Positions 19,217 through 28,674 are shown, counted from the stretch's first letter. The stretch: DNA of 64,000 nucleotides from Lacimicrobium alkaliphilum (GCF_002591895.1 NZ_NISX01000003.1:17732-81731), one strand, 5' to 3'. Made by a program: numbers and translations. Notes: generated by a model from the letters alone, not told the origin.

Positions 19217-21889
19217 TTAAAACTGTTGTTTGATATTCAGATACAACATTCTGCCTCTGGGGTCATGCACGGTGGCATCATAACCAATTGAGTTGCGTAC
19301 CTGTGGCGCAGCCCGGTCAAGAAGATTTGTAGCACCTAACGTCAGACGCGGGCCTTTACCTCCCTCGTACCAGGGACTCATCTGATAGTTGTACTGCATA
19401 TCGATACGCGTCCAGCTAGCGACCTTAGCGTTATCATCATTGTCATTCTCATAATCGCCAATATGCCTTACATACAGATTGGCAGAGTGGTTTTCATGAC
19501 TCCACAAGAACCCAAGGTTAGCGCGCAGGGGTACCGTAGAAACACCAAAGTTGTTGTCATTCACATTTCCTCTGCCGTCAATGATCCCTAATATTGGATC
19601 GTCAAGGTCATAACTGAGGATATAGGTGCCATCCACTGTGGTGCGAAGAGCGCCGAATTCACCCAGTGACCAGTCGTAGTAGAGATTAAAATCCAGCCCA
19701 TCTGTTTCAACCGAACCGGCATTTCGGTAATAAGTTGTGATCTTGACCGCCTCACCACTTGGGCTGCGCTGTATTTGTTCACTGTCCGGATTGGTCATCA
19801 ACAGGGCCGCAGGCGACTCGGGTGTAATAAAGTCGGAATAGTCGAAACGCCAGTAGTCCATACTCACAGACATCCCATCCACCGGGAACCAGCTGAAGCC
19901 CAGATTGTAAGCATCGGAGGTCTGTGGTGTTAAGGGTTTATCGGGATCACCCGTCAGCAAAGAAATGAAGCTGACTTCTTCACCGCCGGCAAAGCCACCC
20001 GCATAGGGGTCAATGGCAGTTTGTGGAGTAATAAACTCGGAGTCGGTCTGGAATACCGTAGCAATCCTGAAAGACGAGCCGTAACTGGCGCGCAGACTGA
20101 GATCTTCTGTCGGTGCCCATAAAAATGCCACTTTAGGATCCGTCGTGCTGGCGGTGTCAAAACTTTCATGGCGCAAGGCTGCCTGTAATTCCAGGGTTTC
20201 TGTCAATGGTACCGACAGCTCGGTAAATACTGCCCTGACGTCCTGTTTTCCGCTGAAGTCTTCACCGCCACCAAAGAAGTTAAATGCCAGCTCATTGGAG
20301 CGCTCGTTAAAATCATACTCCAGTTTATCGGTTCGGTACTGGGCACCGAACGCCACGCCCACCGAGCCGGCAGAAAGCTCAAATAAGTCACCGGTGATAT
20401 GGGCATCCAACACGGTCTGACTGGACTTGGCCTGATAACCGAATTCACCAAATATATAGTCATAAATCTCCGGCGTGTTTTTATTCTGGCTGGAAGATAA
20501 CCAGTAATAGTACTGATCGCCCGTCGGCCCCCCCTGTCCATTCAGTGCGGCTTGCAGATTATCGGTAATCACATCTTTGCGTGAATTCTCGGTTTCATTG
20601 ACACTGGTGGTCATACTGGCCTGCCAGGACCAATAGTTCGGCAGGTCGCCTTTTATCCCCAGTTGATAGCGCCAGGAACGAAATACTTTATCGTCCACAT
20701 TCGCTTCCGAGCCGGCTCCCAGGGGCCGGATAAACAGCACCCCGCTATTTGATGCGCTGCCCGGAAAGGGATCCGCGCCACCCACTTCAATAGCATCCGG
20801 GTGATAAGCCGGTACTCTTACTTCATCAAGCTGAGGCTGGCTGGGCACAGAGTGAATCGTTGTGCGATTGCGGGCCACCACCAGTTCACTGAATAAGGTG
20901 GTATCAGCGGTCAGGTCATAGGACCCCTGGGCCATCGCCTGCATCTGCTCGGCTTCGGCAATAATATCGCCGTAATAACCATAGTTAAGCTGGCAGGAAC
21001 CGTCACTGGGGTGCTCGCCATCTGGCTTACGACGCACCAGTCCGGGAAATTCTTCATAGGCCGAGCCATCCAGACAAACCGGATCGATTAATCTAATCGG
21101 CGGGCCCGGTGGGCCATCAAAGGCAAGCACCTTGCCGGGAAACCCATAACCACTCCAGGAATCCTGTTTGGCCGCATAATCATCACGACGCTCTGAATTG
21201 GGCACATTACTGCGAGTCAGATAATTGACCGCCAGCATCAGGTTGCCCCGGTTGCTGGCCGCTCCGGTAATGGCGCCTAAGCTGACTTCATCAGAACCAT
21301 ATTTATTATTCTGATAATTAACATCGAACTCCATTCCCTCAAACTTAGAGCGGGTTATAAAGTTCACCACTCCGGCAACCGCATCTGAGCCATATAACGA
21401 AGACGCACCATCTTTGAGTACCTCAACCCGTTCAACGGCAATAGCCGGAACCAATGAACTTAAATCCACAAACTGATCCCCACCCTCGGTTACGGCGGGA
21501 GAGAGTGTCTGGCGCTGGCCGTTAAGCAATACCAACGTCGATGTGACCCCCAGGCCACGCAGGTTGATGTTGGTGGTACCCACCGAACGCGCCTGTTCGA
21601 AACTGTCTGAATACACCTGAGCACCGGTATTCACAGTAAGGGTATTGACCAGGTCAGAAACGCTGGTAGCGCCAATATTGGCTAAATCTTCTGCACTCAC
21701 GGTTGAAATGGGTGACGCATTGCTGCTCTGAATCCGTCCTTTGATAAAAGAGCCGGTAATGCTGATTTTTTCCACCTTGTCTTTTTCAGTTTGTGCCTGC
21801 TGAGCCATTGCTGTTGTGGGCACAAACAGCGAGGCAATCAGCAGGCTTAAATAGCGTTTACGAGTGAGGAGCGGCATTTTCAGGGTCAT
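19217..21889 (-). CDS. TonB-dependent receptor of the unassigned catabolic cluster
   Basis: This 890-residue receptor has a signal peptide (about 1-29, ending TAMA), a plug (about 40-190) with VEVLKDGASSLYGSDAVAGVVNF, and a long barrel ending MLYLNIKQQF. It belongs to the large Alteromonadales/Xanthomonadales group of receptors often linked to plant- or algal-derived aromatics and glycans. AGAAGGAA precedes the ATG. The upstream region, shared with the divergent GST gene, carries the ATTGTATACAT site seen before other genes of this cluster. I therefore place it in that GntR regulon, as the outer membrane entry route for the unknown substrate. Confidence 0.87.
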   Translation of the reverse strand: MTLKMPLLTRKRYLSLLIASLFVPTTAMAQQAQTEKDKVEKISITGSFIKGRIQSSNASPISTVSAEDLANIGATSVSDLVNTLTVNTGAQVYSDSFEQARSVGTTNINLRGLGVTSTLVLLNGQRQTLSPAVTEGGDQFVDLSSLVPAIAVERVEVLKDGASSLYGSDAVAGVVNFITRSKFEGMEFDVNYQNNKYGSDEVSLGAITGAASNRGNLMLAVNYLTRSNVPNSERRDDYAAKQDSWSGYGFPGKVLAFDGPPGPPIRLIDPVCLDGSAYEEFPGLVRRKPDGEHPSDGSCQLNYGYYGDIIAEAEQMQAMAQGSYDLTADTTLFSELVVARNRTTIHSVPSQPQLDEVRVPAYHPDAIEVGGADPFPGSASNSGVLFIRPLGAGSEANVDDKVFRSWRYQLGIKGDLPNYWSWQASMTTSVNETENSRKDVITDNLQAALNGQGGPTGDQYYYWLSSSQNKNTPEIYDYIFGEFGYQAKSSQTVLDAHITGDLFELSAGSVGVAFGAQYRTDKLEYDFNERSNELAFNFFGGGEDFSGKQDVRAVFTELSVPLTETLELQAALRHESFDTASTTDPKVAFLWAPTEDLSLRASYGSSFRIATVFQTDSEFITPQTAIDPYAGGFAGGEEVSFISLLTGDPDKPLTPQTSDAYNLGFSWFPVDGMSVSMDYWRFDYSDFITPESPAALLMTNPDSEQIQRSPSGEAVKITTYYRNAGSVETDGLDFNLYYDWSLGEFGALRTTVDGTYILSYDLDDPILGIIDGRGNVNDNNFGVSTVPLRANLGFLWSHENHSANLYVRHIGDYENDNDDNAKVASWTRIDMQYNYQMSPWYEGGKGPRLTLGATNLLDRAAPQVRNSIGYDATVHDPRGRMLYLNIKQQF

Positions 21890-21977
21890 AGCATGTTCCT
21901 TCTTTCATATGTGTTTTGAGTGATTTCCAAGGTGACTTTTGCATTCACCTGATTATTTTATAATCCATTTAATATTT

Positions 21978-22028
21978 ATTGTACATATGATTAACATATT
22001 AAATACATTTTATTTTTATTGTATACAT
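21978..22028. promoter_or_regulatory. Paired GntR-type operator sites, TonB receptor/GST intergenic region
   Basis: ATTGTATACAT lies at 22018-22028 and a shorter relative, ATTGTACAT, at 21978-21986. Both are followed by similar bases (ATGATTAACAT and GTTTAACTT), so this is a 40-base-spaced direct repeat. The core GTATAC fits the FadR/FCD-type GntR signature (GT-N-N-AC palindrome). The same 11-mer occurs at 23651. The sites sit between divergent genes and could control both. Confidence 0.6.
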
Positions 22029-22103
22029 GTTTAACTTAACTCAGACAGCCTCCGAAACGCTGTCTGTAGCCACAGATCAGCAATGTCACCAAAGGTAAAG
22101 GCA

Positions 22104-22913
22104 ATGAAAAAAACAAAGCCGGAATTAACCCTCTACCACGACTGGGATTCACTGATGTCTTTCAAGGTACGGGTTTGTCTTGCAGAAAAAGAACTGGAAT
22201 GGCAAAGCCGGAGGGTAATCTTAAGAAACTTTGAGCATCTTCAGCCGGATTATTTAAAACTCAACCCGGCGGGCGTGGTGCCTGCGCTGATCCACAACAA
22301 CCGGGTTGTCACTGAATCCAGTGTCATCAACGAATATCTCGATGACACCTTTAAAGCAAAATCCCTGATCCCCCCTTCCGCACATGAAAAAGCCAGCATG
22401 CGGTTATGGTGTAAATATTTTGATGAGGTAGTGCATCCGACACTGCGACCAATGACCTTTGAGCTGATGATCCGTCAACGCTTCCGGGACATGCAGAAAC
22501 ATACACTGGAACAACTTGTGCGCGCTCACCCTATGCCTGACAGAGCACAGGCGTTCAGAAAATTAGTGGGTACGGACACAGATATCGAGGCTGTCATTGA
22601 GGCCGCAAACCGTATCAGGGAGGTGATACAAAAACTGGCAACGACGCTGCAACAGCAGCCCTGGCTAACCGGAATACACTATTCCCTGGCTGATGCCGCT
22701 TATATGGCACTGGTTGATCGGCTGCAACGGCTGCAATTGTCTTGCCTGTGGCAGGAAGCGCCGCAAGTGGGGGATTGGTTAGAGCGTCTGCAAGCCCGCC
22801 CGGCCTTTAAGCAGGCACAACCCTCTGACAATTTACGCATGCCTTCACCTGAACCCCATATCATGGCCCAGGTGAAACAGCGATTGTTATGCGATGATAA
22901 GCCGCCTGGCTAA
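22104..22913 (+). CDS. Glutathione S-transferase family protein
   Basis: This protein of about 269 residues has an N-terminal thioredoxin-like GST domain (about 1-80: LTLYHDWDSLMSFKVRVCL, then LNPAGVVPALIHNNRVVTES with the cis-proline and glutathione-binding ES) and a helical C-terminal domain. GSTs in catabolic clusters cleave ethers, dehalogenate or isomerise maleyl-type ring-fission products. Which applies here is unknown. ATG 22104 has AAAGG eight bases upstream; ATG 22083 lacks any SD, so the shorter start is preferred. It is divergent from the TonB receptor behind a shared operator, and its stop overlaps the convergent nitroreductase stop by four bases. Confidence 0.8.
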   Translation: MKKTKPELTLYHDWDSLMSFKVRVCLAEKELEWQSRRVILRNFEHLQPDYLKLNPAGVVPALIHNNRVVTESSVINEYLDDTFKAKSLIPPSAHEKASMRLWCKYFDEVVHPTLRPMTFELMIRQRFRDMQKHTLEQLVRAHPMPDRAQAFRKLVGTDTDIEAVIEAANRIREVIQKLATTLQQQPWLTGIHYSLADAAYMALVDRLQRLQLSCLWQEAPQVGDWLERLQARPAFKQAQPSDNLRMPSPEPHIMAQVKQRLLCDDKPPG

Positions 22914-23581
22914 ATCAACTCACAGGCTTCTGAAAACTCCAGTCTGGGCAGACGCTGAAACAATTTACCGGTATCGCCATATCCCAGGGAGCAAAGGAAA
23001 TTACTTTTGATACTGGTACCGGAAAAAAACGCCTCGTCACAAGCCTGATTATTAAACCCGGACATCGGACCTACATCCAACCCCATGGCGCGCGCTGCAA
23101 TCATCAGGTACGCGCCCTGCAAAGTACCATTACGAAACGCCGAAGTGGCAGCCAGCTGTGCATTGTTCTCAAACATGGCTGCGGCATTGGGATTATGTGC
23201 GAAGAGTTTCGGCATCTGCCGGTAAAAGGTCTGATCGTGAGCCACAATCACGGTAACCGGGGCGCTGAGAACCTTGTTCACATTCAGCGGTGCCAGACAG
23301 GTTTTCAGTCTGGCCTTTGCTTCTTCGCTACGAATAAATACAAAACGGCCAGGACAACTGTTCATACTCGTGGAACCCATTCTGACAATATTGTAGAGCT
23401 CACGCAGCGTCTCATCGCTGACCGGCTTGTCCAGCCAGCCATTGTGACTTCGTGCCTGACGGATAATCAAATCCAGTGCATCACCATCTAAAGGGGCGAC
23501 CTGGTCTTTTAACTCTCTGGCGGCCTGTTGCGCCTGTTCAATCTGCGCCTGCTGCTGCGCACTGATTTGTGGTGCTGTCAT
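22910..23581 (-). CDS. RutE/HadB-family nitroreductase-fold oxidoreductase
   Basis: This 223-residue FMN-type nitroreductase contains LIIRQARSHNGWLDKPVSDE and GPMSGFNNQACDEAFF, patterns typical of the RutE/YdfG-partner malonic semialdehyde reductase (HadB/RutE) subgroup. Known members reduce malonic semialdehyde to 3-hydroxypropionate with NADPH, or reduce quinones and nitro groups. In this cluster it may reduce an aldehyde or enal intermediate. AGGAG lies nine bases before the ATG. It is divergent from the TauE gene, with an ATTGTATACAT operator 70 bases upstream of its start. Confidence 0.8.
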   Translation of the reverse strand: MTAPQISAQQQAQIEQAQQAARELKDQVAPLDGDALDLIIRQARSHNGWLDKPVSDETLRELYNIVRMGSTSMNSCPGRFVFIRSEEAKARLKTCLAPLNVNKVLSAPVTVIVAHDQTFYRQMPKLFAHNPNAAAMFENNAQLAATSAFRNGTLQGAYLMIAARAMGLDVGPMSGFNNQACDEAFFSGTSIKSNFLCSLGYGDTGKLFQRLPRLEFSEACELI

Positions 23582-23650
23582 AAGGTGTTTCTCCTGTTGA
23601 AAAGGGCCTGGACTAAATCATCTACGACCCATTGAGTACAATTTGATTTT

Positions 23651-23661
23651 ATTGTATACAT
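23651..23661. promoter_or_regulatory. GntR-type operator, nitroreductase/TauE intergenic region
   Basis: ATTGTATACAT is identical to 22018-22028, including the preceding TTTT. It sits between divergent starts (23581 minus, 23711 plus), 50-70 bases from each, a plausible position for control of both genes. Confidence 0.6.
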
Positions 23662-23710
23662 AATATAGATTAAGGTACACCAGTCAGATAATTCAACAAA
23701 GAGCTCAGTG

Positions 23711-24535
23711 ATGGAATTAGTCAATGATTTGCTGCCACTGGCAGCAATGATGTTAGTAACAGGCGCAGTGGCCGGCATTCTGGCTGGCCTGCTTGGCGTT
23801 GGCGGTGGGATTGTGATTGTTCCCGTTCTGGATGTGGCATTGAGTATTTATGGCGTAGATCCTGAAATCAGAATGCATGTAGCCGTTGCCACATCTCTGA
23901 CCTGTATTATTTTCACCTCCATATCCTCCGCGCGGGCACACCACAAAAAAGGCTCTGTGGATTTGCGTCTGGCAAAAGCCTGGGGCGGCTGGATCTTAGC
24001 GGGTTCGCTGGCGGGCGCCGTTGTGGCTTCATCCGTCAACAGCCTGGTGCTCTCGGCCATCTTTGGCTGTGTGGCTCTGATTGTGGCGCTTAAAATGTTG
24101 CTGCCAGCAGACAATATGACCGTCGCAGAAGACATACCCGAGGGCCTGATTGCACCGGCCCCACCCCTTATTATTGGCGGGTTGTCGAGCATGATGGGCA
24201 TTGGCGGAGGCACACTGAGTGTTCCGGTGCTGACGTTGCTTAATCAGCCTATTCATCGTGCCGTGGGTACGGCAGCCCTGTTTGGTCTGCTGATCAGTCT
24301 TCCTGGCGCCGCCGGATTTATTGTGTCCGGTTTTGGTGACAGTCGCCTGCCTCCCGCAAGTCTGGGCTTTGTAAATCTTATTGGTGTTGCATTAATCGCC
24401 CCGGTAACCGTGATGATGGCGCCCTTCGGAGCCCGGATAGCCCATCGTCTCAGTAAACGACATCTGAGTATGTTGTTTGGCAGCTTTTTATTGATTGTCG
24501 CGCTGCGCATGATTTACCAGACACTCACTGCCTGA
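23711..24535 (+). CDS. TauE/SafE (TSUP) family permease
   Basis: This 274-residue integral membrane protein has about eight hydrophobic helices and two copies of the family's glycine-rich motif (GILAGLLGVGGGIVIVPVL near residue 25 and GLSSMMGIGGGTLSVPVL near 160). TSUP proteins move sulfite, sulfoacetate, thiosulfate or other small organic anions across the inner membrane. Some members have no sulfur link. GTG 23708 directly precedes ATG 23711; both are open. It is the first gene downstream of the operator at 23651, and the FAH operon follows after 161 bases. A second TSUP gene lies at 38898. Confidence 0.85.
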   Translation: MELVNDLLPLAAMMLVTGAVAGILAGLLGVGGGIVIVPVLDVALSIYGVDPEIRMHVAVATSLTCIIFTSISSARAHHKKGSVDLRLAKAWGGWILAGSLAGAVVASSVNSLVLSAIFGCVALIVALKMLLPADNMTVAEDIPEGLIAPAPPLIIGGLSSMMGIGGGTLSVPVLTLLNQPIHRAVGTAALFGLLISLPGAAGFIVSGFGDSRLPPASLGFVNLIGVALIAPVTVMMAPFGARIAHRLSKRHLSMLFGSFLLIVALRMIYQTLTA

Positions 24536-24625
24536 ACAGATTGATATACCGTTAAAAATATTCGAAGAAGCATAGATATATAATTTTAGTTATAGAAGTA
24601 AGCCAATTAATTAGTCGATTTTCCA

Positions 24626-24675
24626 CCTCGGACGACGCACATTGAGACAATAAAAGCGGCGTCGTGCCGACGAGG
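24626..24675 (+). promoter_or_regulatory. Leader hairpin before the FAH operon
   Basis: CCTCGGACGACGC pairs with GCGTCGTGCCGACGAGG (four bases bulged) around a loop of about 20 bases. The hairpin ends five bases before the AAAGGAG of the first gene. No T run follows, so it is not an ordinary terminator. It could stabilise the message or affect initiation. The preceding 24536-24625 is AT-rich and holds a possible -10 (TATAAT at 24579-24584) but no clear -35 and no exact GTATAC operator. Confidence 0.4.
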
Positions 24676-24696
24676 CATCTAAAGGAGACAAACACC

Positions 24697-25632
24697 ATGA
24701 GCCAATACGCTCTGACCCGGTATAGTAAAAATGATAAACCGGCTGCGGCCATCGTCATCGGTCAGTATCGCTATGATCTGGCAGCCCTGTTCAGGGCCGC
24801 TGATCCGGACAAGGAAATGCCTTGCTGGGCAGAAGACATTGATCAGGGCTTTAAAAACTGGCCGCAAATGTCGGCACAGCTTGACGAACTGGCGGCTAAA
24901 GTTCCCGGGCTCGCTTCACAGGAAAAAATTACACCGCTGCCCGATGACATAAAACTTGCGACCCCCTTCACCCCTGTGACCATCTTCGGTACCGCATCTA
25001 ACTATCATGAGCACGCCGAGGAAATGCAGACCGTACTGGCTGCCAAAGCTGACAGTGCGCCTTATGTGTTTATGAAGGCCACCAGCAGCATTATCGCCAC
25101 ACAAGAGGAGGTGGTGATGCCACCGGAAACCTCAAAGCTCGACTGGGAAGTGGAACTGGGTGTGGTCATCGGCCGTGAGGCACGGCGTGTTAAAGCGAGC
25201 GACGCGCTCGACTACATTGCCGGTTATACGGTAGTCAATGATATCTCCGCGCGCGATCTGAACCGCCGCAGTGATTACCCCTTTAAGCATGACTGGTTTC
25301 GCGGCAAAAGCTGGGACACCTTCTGCCCCATGGGGCCGGTATTCGTTCCCAGAGACGCCATCGCCGATCCGCATAACGTCAAACTGGGCCTGTGGCTCAA
25401 CGGTAAGCAAATGCAGGATGGCAACACCAGTGAACTGATCTGGAACATTTTCGAACAGATCGAGTACTTATCCGGCATTTTAACCCTGCGCCCCGGTGAC
25501 CTGATTATGACCGGCACCCCAGCGGGTGTGGGCAAAGGCATCGGATTGTTCCTCAAAGCCGGCGACAAGCTGGAAGCTTCAGCCGAAGGGGTTGGCAGTA
25601 TCGTCAACACCGTTCGCGCAGAAGTCATTTAA
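24697..25632 (+). CDS. Fumarylacetoacetate hydrolase (FAH) family enzyme
   Basis: This protein of 311 residues carries the FAH fold in its last 210 residues. Metal-binding acidic residues appear in the classic positions: KLDWEVELGVVIG (E-x-E) and GYTVVNDISARDLNRR (the distal aspartate), then MTGTPAGVGKG. The N-terminal 90 residues form the usual FAH cap. Family members hydrolyse C-C bonds of 2,4-dioxo acids or hydrate/decarboxylate ring-fission products, which suits aromatic degradation. AAAGGAG precedes ATG 24697; the frame is open further upstream. It is the first gene of the FAH-VOC-hydrolase-TPP-ALDH operon, all with short gaps. The exact substrate is unknown. Confidence 0.85.
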   Translation: MSQYALTRYSKNDKPAAAIVIGQYRYDLAALFRAADPDKEMPCWAEDIDQGFKNWPQMSAQLDELAAKVPGLASQEKITPLPDDIKLATPFTPVTIFGTASNYHEHAEEMQTVLAAKADSAPYVFMKATSSIIATQEEVVMPPETSKLDWEVELGVVIGREARRVKASDALDYIAGYTVVNDISARDLNRRSDYPFKHDWFRGKSWDTFCPMGPVFVPRDAIADPHNVKLGLWLNGKQMQDGNTSELIWNIFEQIEYLSGILTLRPGDLIMTGTPAGVGKGIGLFLKAGDKLEASAEGVGSIVNTVRAEVI

Positions 25633-25653
25633 TCTCAGTCTAAGGAGCTACTC

Positions 25654-26190
25654 ATGTATACACCCAGACCGACAAAACTTGGCCACCTGGTACTCAAGGT
25701 TCAGGATATTCAGCGCTCGGTAAATTTTTATCAGGAAGTGGTGGGGCTGACAATCTCAGACTGGATTGATGATCGCATGGTATTCCTGCGCTCAGGCGAA
25801 GATCATCATGATCTGGCCCTGTTGCAATTGCCCCCCGACCAGATTGGCAAGCAAGACCCGTCGCTGTCGAGAGTGGAACACTTTTCTTATCATGTGGAAT
25901 CCATTGATGAAATAAAGAAAATTGCTCAGATGCTCATTGCACGGGGCATTGAGATTGACCGGGGCGTAGGTCGTCATGGTCCGGGCGATAACACCTTTAT
26001 CGTGTTTAAGGACCCCGATGGCAACAACGTGGAGTTCTATTCAGACATGTTGCAGATCACTGAAGGCAAGCCTTATGAGCCCTCGGTCTGGCCTGGCAAC
26101 AAAATGTCTACCTTTGACCAGTGGAATCTCGACAACTTTGTGGTTGAGCCGCCCGAGCGGATCAAGGCTATCATCGACAAGCAGCAATGA
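25654..26190 (+). CDS. VOC-superfamily extradiol dioxygenase-like protein
   Basis: This 178-residue protein has two beta-alpha-beta-beta-beta modules. Likely metal ligands are His11 (KLGHLVLKV), His76 (VEHFSYHV) and Glu127 (NNVEFYSD), the facial two-His-one-carboxylate triad of catechol 2,3-dioxygenase and glyoxalase relatives. It is shorter than classic two-domain extradiol dioxygenases (about 300 residues), so it may be a small extradiol dioxygenase, an isomerase or an epimerase. GGAG lies nine bases before the ATG. It is the second gene of the operon, before a hydrolase of the type that cleaves meta-fission products, which favours a ring-cleavage role. Confidence 0.75.
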   Translation: MYTPRPTKLGHLVLKVQDIQRSVNFYQEVVGLTISDWIDDRMVFLRSGEDHHDLALLQLPPDQIGKQDPSLSRVEHFSYHVESIDEIKKIAQMLIARGIEIDRGVGRHGPGDNTFIVFKDPDGNNVEFYSDMLQITEGKPYEPSVWPGNKMSTFDQWNLDNFVVEPPERIKAIIDKQQ

Positions 26191-26202
26191 GGACACAGCA
26201 CC

Positions 26203-27027
26203 ATGGCAACTCTGACTATTGGTAAAGACCAACTCTATTATGAAGTGCACGGTAAGGGCGAACCGCTTTTACTGGCACATGGCCTGGGTGGTAACCATGC
26301 CATCTGGTATCAGCAAGTGGCGGTACTGGCAAAAGCGTACCAGGTGATCACCTTTGATCATCGCGGCTTTGGCAATTCTACCGATCATGCCAGGCTCGGA
26401 CGCAGCGGTTTTGTAAGCGACCTTAAAGCGCTGATCGATCATCTGCAGCTGAAAAAAGTCGTGCTGATTGGCCAGTCAATGGGTGGCGGCACCGCCATCA
26501 CCTTTGCAAACCAGTACCCTGAGCGGGTTAGTGGCCTGATGATAGCGGACTCCTTACATGGCCTGGAAGAAAACGCTCAGGTGGCGGAAATAATGGATAA
26601 AGCCCGTGCCGAAACCGCGCAGCTGAGCCAGTTAGACAGAGTGCTGGGAGCGGCATTTAAACAGCAAAACCCACAGCTTGCGATGCTTTACAGCCAGATA
26701 AGCAGCTTTAATCACACCGACAAAAGTAATCTGACCGGCCAGTATGCTGATAATAAAGTTTCGCCACAACAACTCGGTAAGCATGACTTTCCGATTCTGT
26801 TTGTCGCAGGTCAGGACGACATTCTGTTTCCCATTGAAGCCATTCGCATGGTTCAGGAGCAGGTACCCGATTCATTTATCGTTGAGTTTGACCACTGTGG
26901 TCATTCCGCGTTTTTCGAGAAGCCGGTGGAATTCAATGACAGCCTGCTGAGCTTTTTACAAATGGCAGAGCTTGCGCCACTGAACCAATCAGTGCATAGC
27001 AACTCCGCCGGTTACATTCACCCTTAA
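26203..27027 (+). CDS. Alpha/beta-fold hydrolase
   Basis: This 274-residue alpha/beta hydrolase has Ser92 in the nucleophile elbow GQSMGG, an acid at Asp205 or Asp206 in AGQDDILFP, and His234 in FDHCGHSAFFEKP. The oxyanion segment is HGLGGNHAIW. The size and motifs match meta-cleavage product hydrolases and 3-oxoadipate enol-lactonases. A 12-base gap separates it from the VOC gene, with GAGGA before the ATG. The pairing with an extradiol-type protein suggests that it cleaves a ring-fission product, but this is inference from context. Confidence 0.83.
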   Translation: MATLTIGKDQLYYEVHGKGEPLLLAHGLGGNHAIWYQQVAVLAKAYQVITFDHRGFGNSTDHARLGRSGFVSDLKALIDHLQLKKVVLIGQSMGGGTAITFANQYPERVSGLMIADSLHGLEENAQVAEIMDKARAETAQLSQLDRVLGAAFKQQNPQLAMLYSQISSFNHTDKSNLTGQYADNKVSPQQLGKHDFPILFVAGQDDILFPIEAIRMVQEQVPDSFIVEFDHCGHSAFFEKPVEFNDSLLSFLQMAELAPLNQSVHSNSAGYIHP

Positions 27028-27047
27028 TTCAATACAGGCTAGTTAAC

Positions 27048-28673
27048 ATGACAGATATAAGCGTAGCGCAACAAGTAGTTGATGCCCTCAAGGAACTGGG
27101 TGTAAAACATGTATTCGGTGTGCCCAGCGGTGGCTGGGTAGACTATATGGAAGCCATTCGTACCACAGAAGGTATCGACTTTATTCTCGCCACCCATGAG
27201 GGTGGAGCCGCCTTTATGGCCGATGTATGCGGCAGAATTACCGGCGCCCCCGGTGTCTGTTTCGGTACATTTGGCCCCGGTGCTACCAATCTGGCCACTG
27301 GCGTCGGCAGTGCCTATCTGGATCGTTCGCCGATGATCGCCCTGACCGATGAAATGCCCGAACATAAACGCGGCAGAATTGTACAGATGGCGATGGATCA
27401 TCAGGCATTGTTCGCACCAATAACCAAAAAAACCACTCGTCTTGAAGCCGGTAAGGTCAGAGAAATACTCTTTGATGCCGCTCAGGAAGCACTTTCTGGT
27501 GTGCCCGGCCCGGTGCATGTAGGTTTACCTGTTGGTATGAGTGCAGAGAAAACCACACCGCAAGACATTGCACCACTGCCACAGATCAAGATCGACAACG
27601 CCGGTAGTGAACAGCTAGAGAAGATGCAACAGCTGTTTACCCAGGCTAAAAAACCGGTGATCGTGCTGGGGCTCAGAGCCGCGCTCTGCGGTATACAGGA
27701 TGAAGTTAAGGCGCTGGCAGAGAAGTTCAATGTGCCGGTGGTGATCAACCCCATGGCCAAAGGCATTCTCAGCGAAAGCCATCCCAGCTATGCCGGGGTA
27801 CTATTCCATGCACTGAGCGATGTGGTGGGGCAGACCCATCAGCAGGCCGACCTTGTGGTCAGCATTGGCTATGATGAAGTGGAATTCAGCTACGAAGACT
27901 GGATGCCCGATGCACCATTAGTCAGCCTGGATATTGTGACTACCGAACTGGATACCCAACAATACACCCTGGCCTGCGATGTGCTGGGGGATATACCCCA
28001 TTCGGTACAGCAACTGCTGGCCTGTGATTGCGGCCCTAAAGACTGGGATCTGCAGGCACTGGCCGCGCGCAGAGACGATATGTTTACCCGTATGTCTCCG
28101 CAGAATGACGTATTTGGCCCGTGCGCCGCTCTGGATACCCTGAGAGAGAAATTCCCTCAGAACGGGATTATGACCTGTGATGTGGGCGCCCATATTCATT
28201 TGATTGGTCAGAAATGGCCTACCCCAAAAGTTGGCCTGCAGATTATGACAAACGGCTGGTCGGCCATGGGTTTTGGTATTCCCTCGGCAATAGCGGCCAA
28301 GCTATGTAATCCCGAAACGCCGGTTTGTTCAGTAGTGGGCGATGGCGGTTTTCTGATGACCGCCGGTGAGCTGGCGGTAGCGGTACGGGAAAATCTGAGC
28401 ATTGTGTTTGTACTGTTTACCGACAACGATCTGGCCCTGATCCGCATCAAGCAGGAAAAGAAGAGTAACCCCATCTACGGCACACCCATTCGTGAACGCG
28501 GCACTATTGGCGGCGACAATATCTTTGGCGTGCCGGTACTTAAGGCCTTTAATCAGAACGAATACGGCCATGCACTGGAAAAAGCCCAGGCCATGGGCGG
28601 CCCGGTGATTGTCGAAGCGATTCTCGACTCACGGGAGTATGACGATCTGGTACTGCGCAAGGACAGGGGGTGA
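27048..28673 (+). CDS. Thiamine diphosphate-dependent decarboxylase/ligase (acetolactate synthase-like)
   Basis: This 541-residue enzyme has the three domains of the TPP family: an N-terminal pyrimidine-binding domain with catalytic Glu51 (ATHEGGAAFMA), a central domain, and a C-terminal diphosphate-binding domain with GDGGFLMTAGELAVA and the metal-binding ND about 30 residues on (FTDND). It resembles acetolactate synthase large subunits and benzoylformate decarboxylases but has no branched-chain amino acid genes around it. Followed within 2 bases by an aldehyde dehydrogenase, it probably decarboxylates a 2-oxo acid to an aldehyde. The substrate is unknown; pyruvate, phenylpyruvate-like and sulfopyruvate-like acids are all possible. 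Confidence 0.82.
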   Translation: MTDISVAQQVVDALKELGVKHVFGVPSGGWVDYMEAIRTTEGIDFILATHEGGAAFMADVCGRITGAPGVCFGTFGPGATNLATGVGSAYLDRSPMIALTDEMPEHKRGRIVQMAMDHQALFAPITKKTTRLEAGKVREILFDAAQEALSGVPGPVHVGLPVGMSAEKTTPQDIAPLPQIKIDNAGSEQLEKMQQLFTQAKKPVIVLGLRAALCGIQDEVKALAEKFNVPVVINPMAKGILSESHPSYAGVLFHALSDVVGQTHQQADLVVSIGYDEVEFSYEDWMPDAPLVSLDIVTTELDTQQYTLACDVLGDIPHSVQQLLACDCGPKDWDLQALAARRDDMFTRMSPQNDVFGPCAALDTLREKFPQNGIMTCDVGAHIHLIGQKWPTPKVGLQIMTNGWSAMGFGIPSAIAAKLCNPETPVCSVVGDGGFLMTAGELAVAVRENLSIVFVLFTDNDLALIRIKQEKKSNPIYGTPIRERGTIGGDNIFGVPVLKAFNQNEYGHALEKAQAMGGPVIVEAILDSREYDDLVLRKDRG

Positions 28674-28674
28674 T

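Noticed and set aside
25652-25663. ATGTATACAC at the VOC start codon
   Set aside because: It is formed by the codons Met-Tyr-Thr of the gene itself and lacks the ATTGTATACAT flanks.
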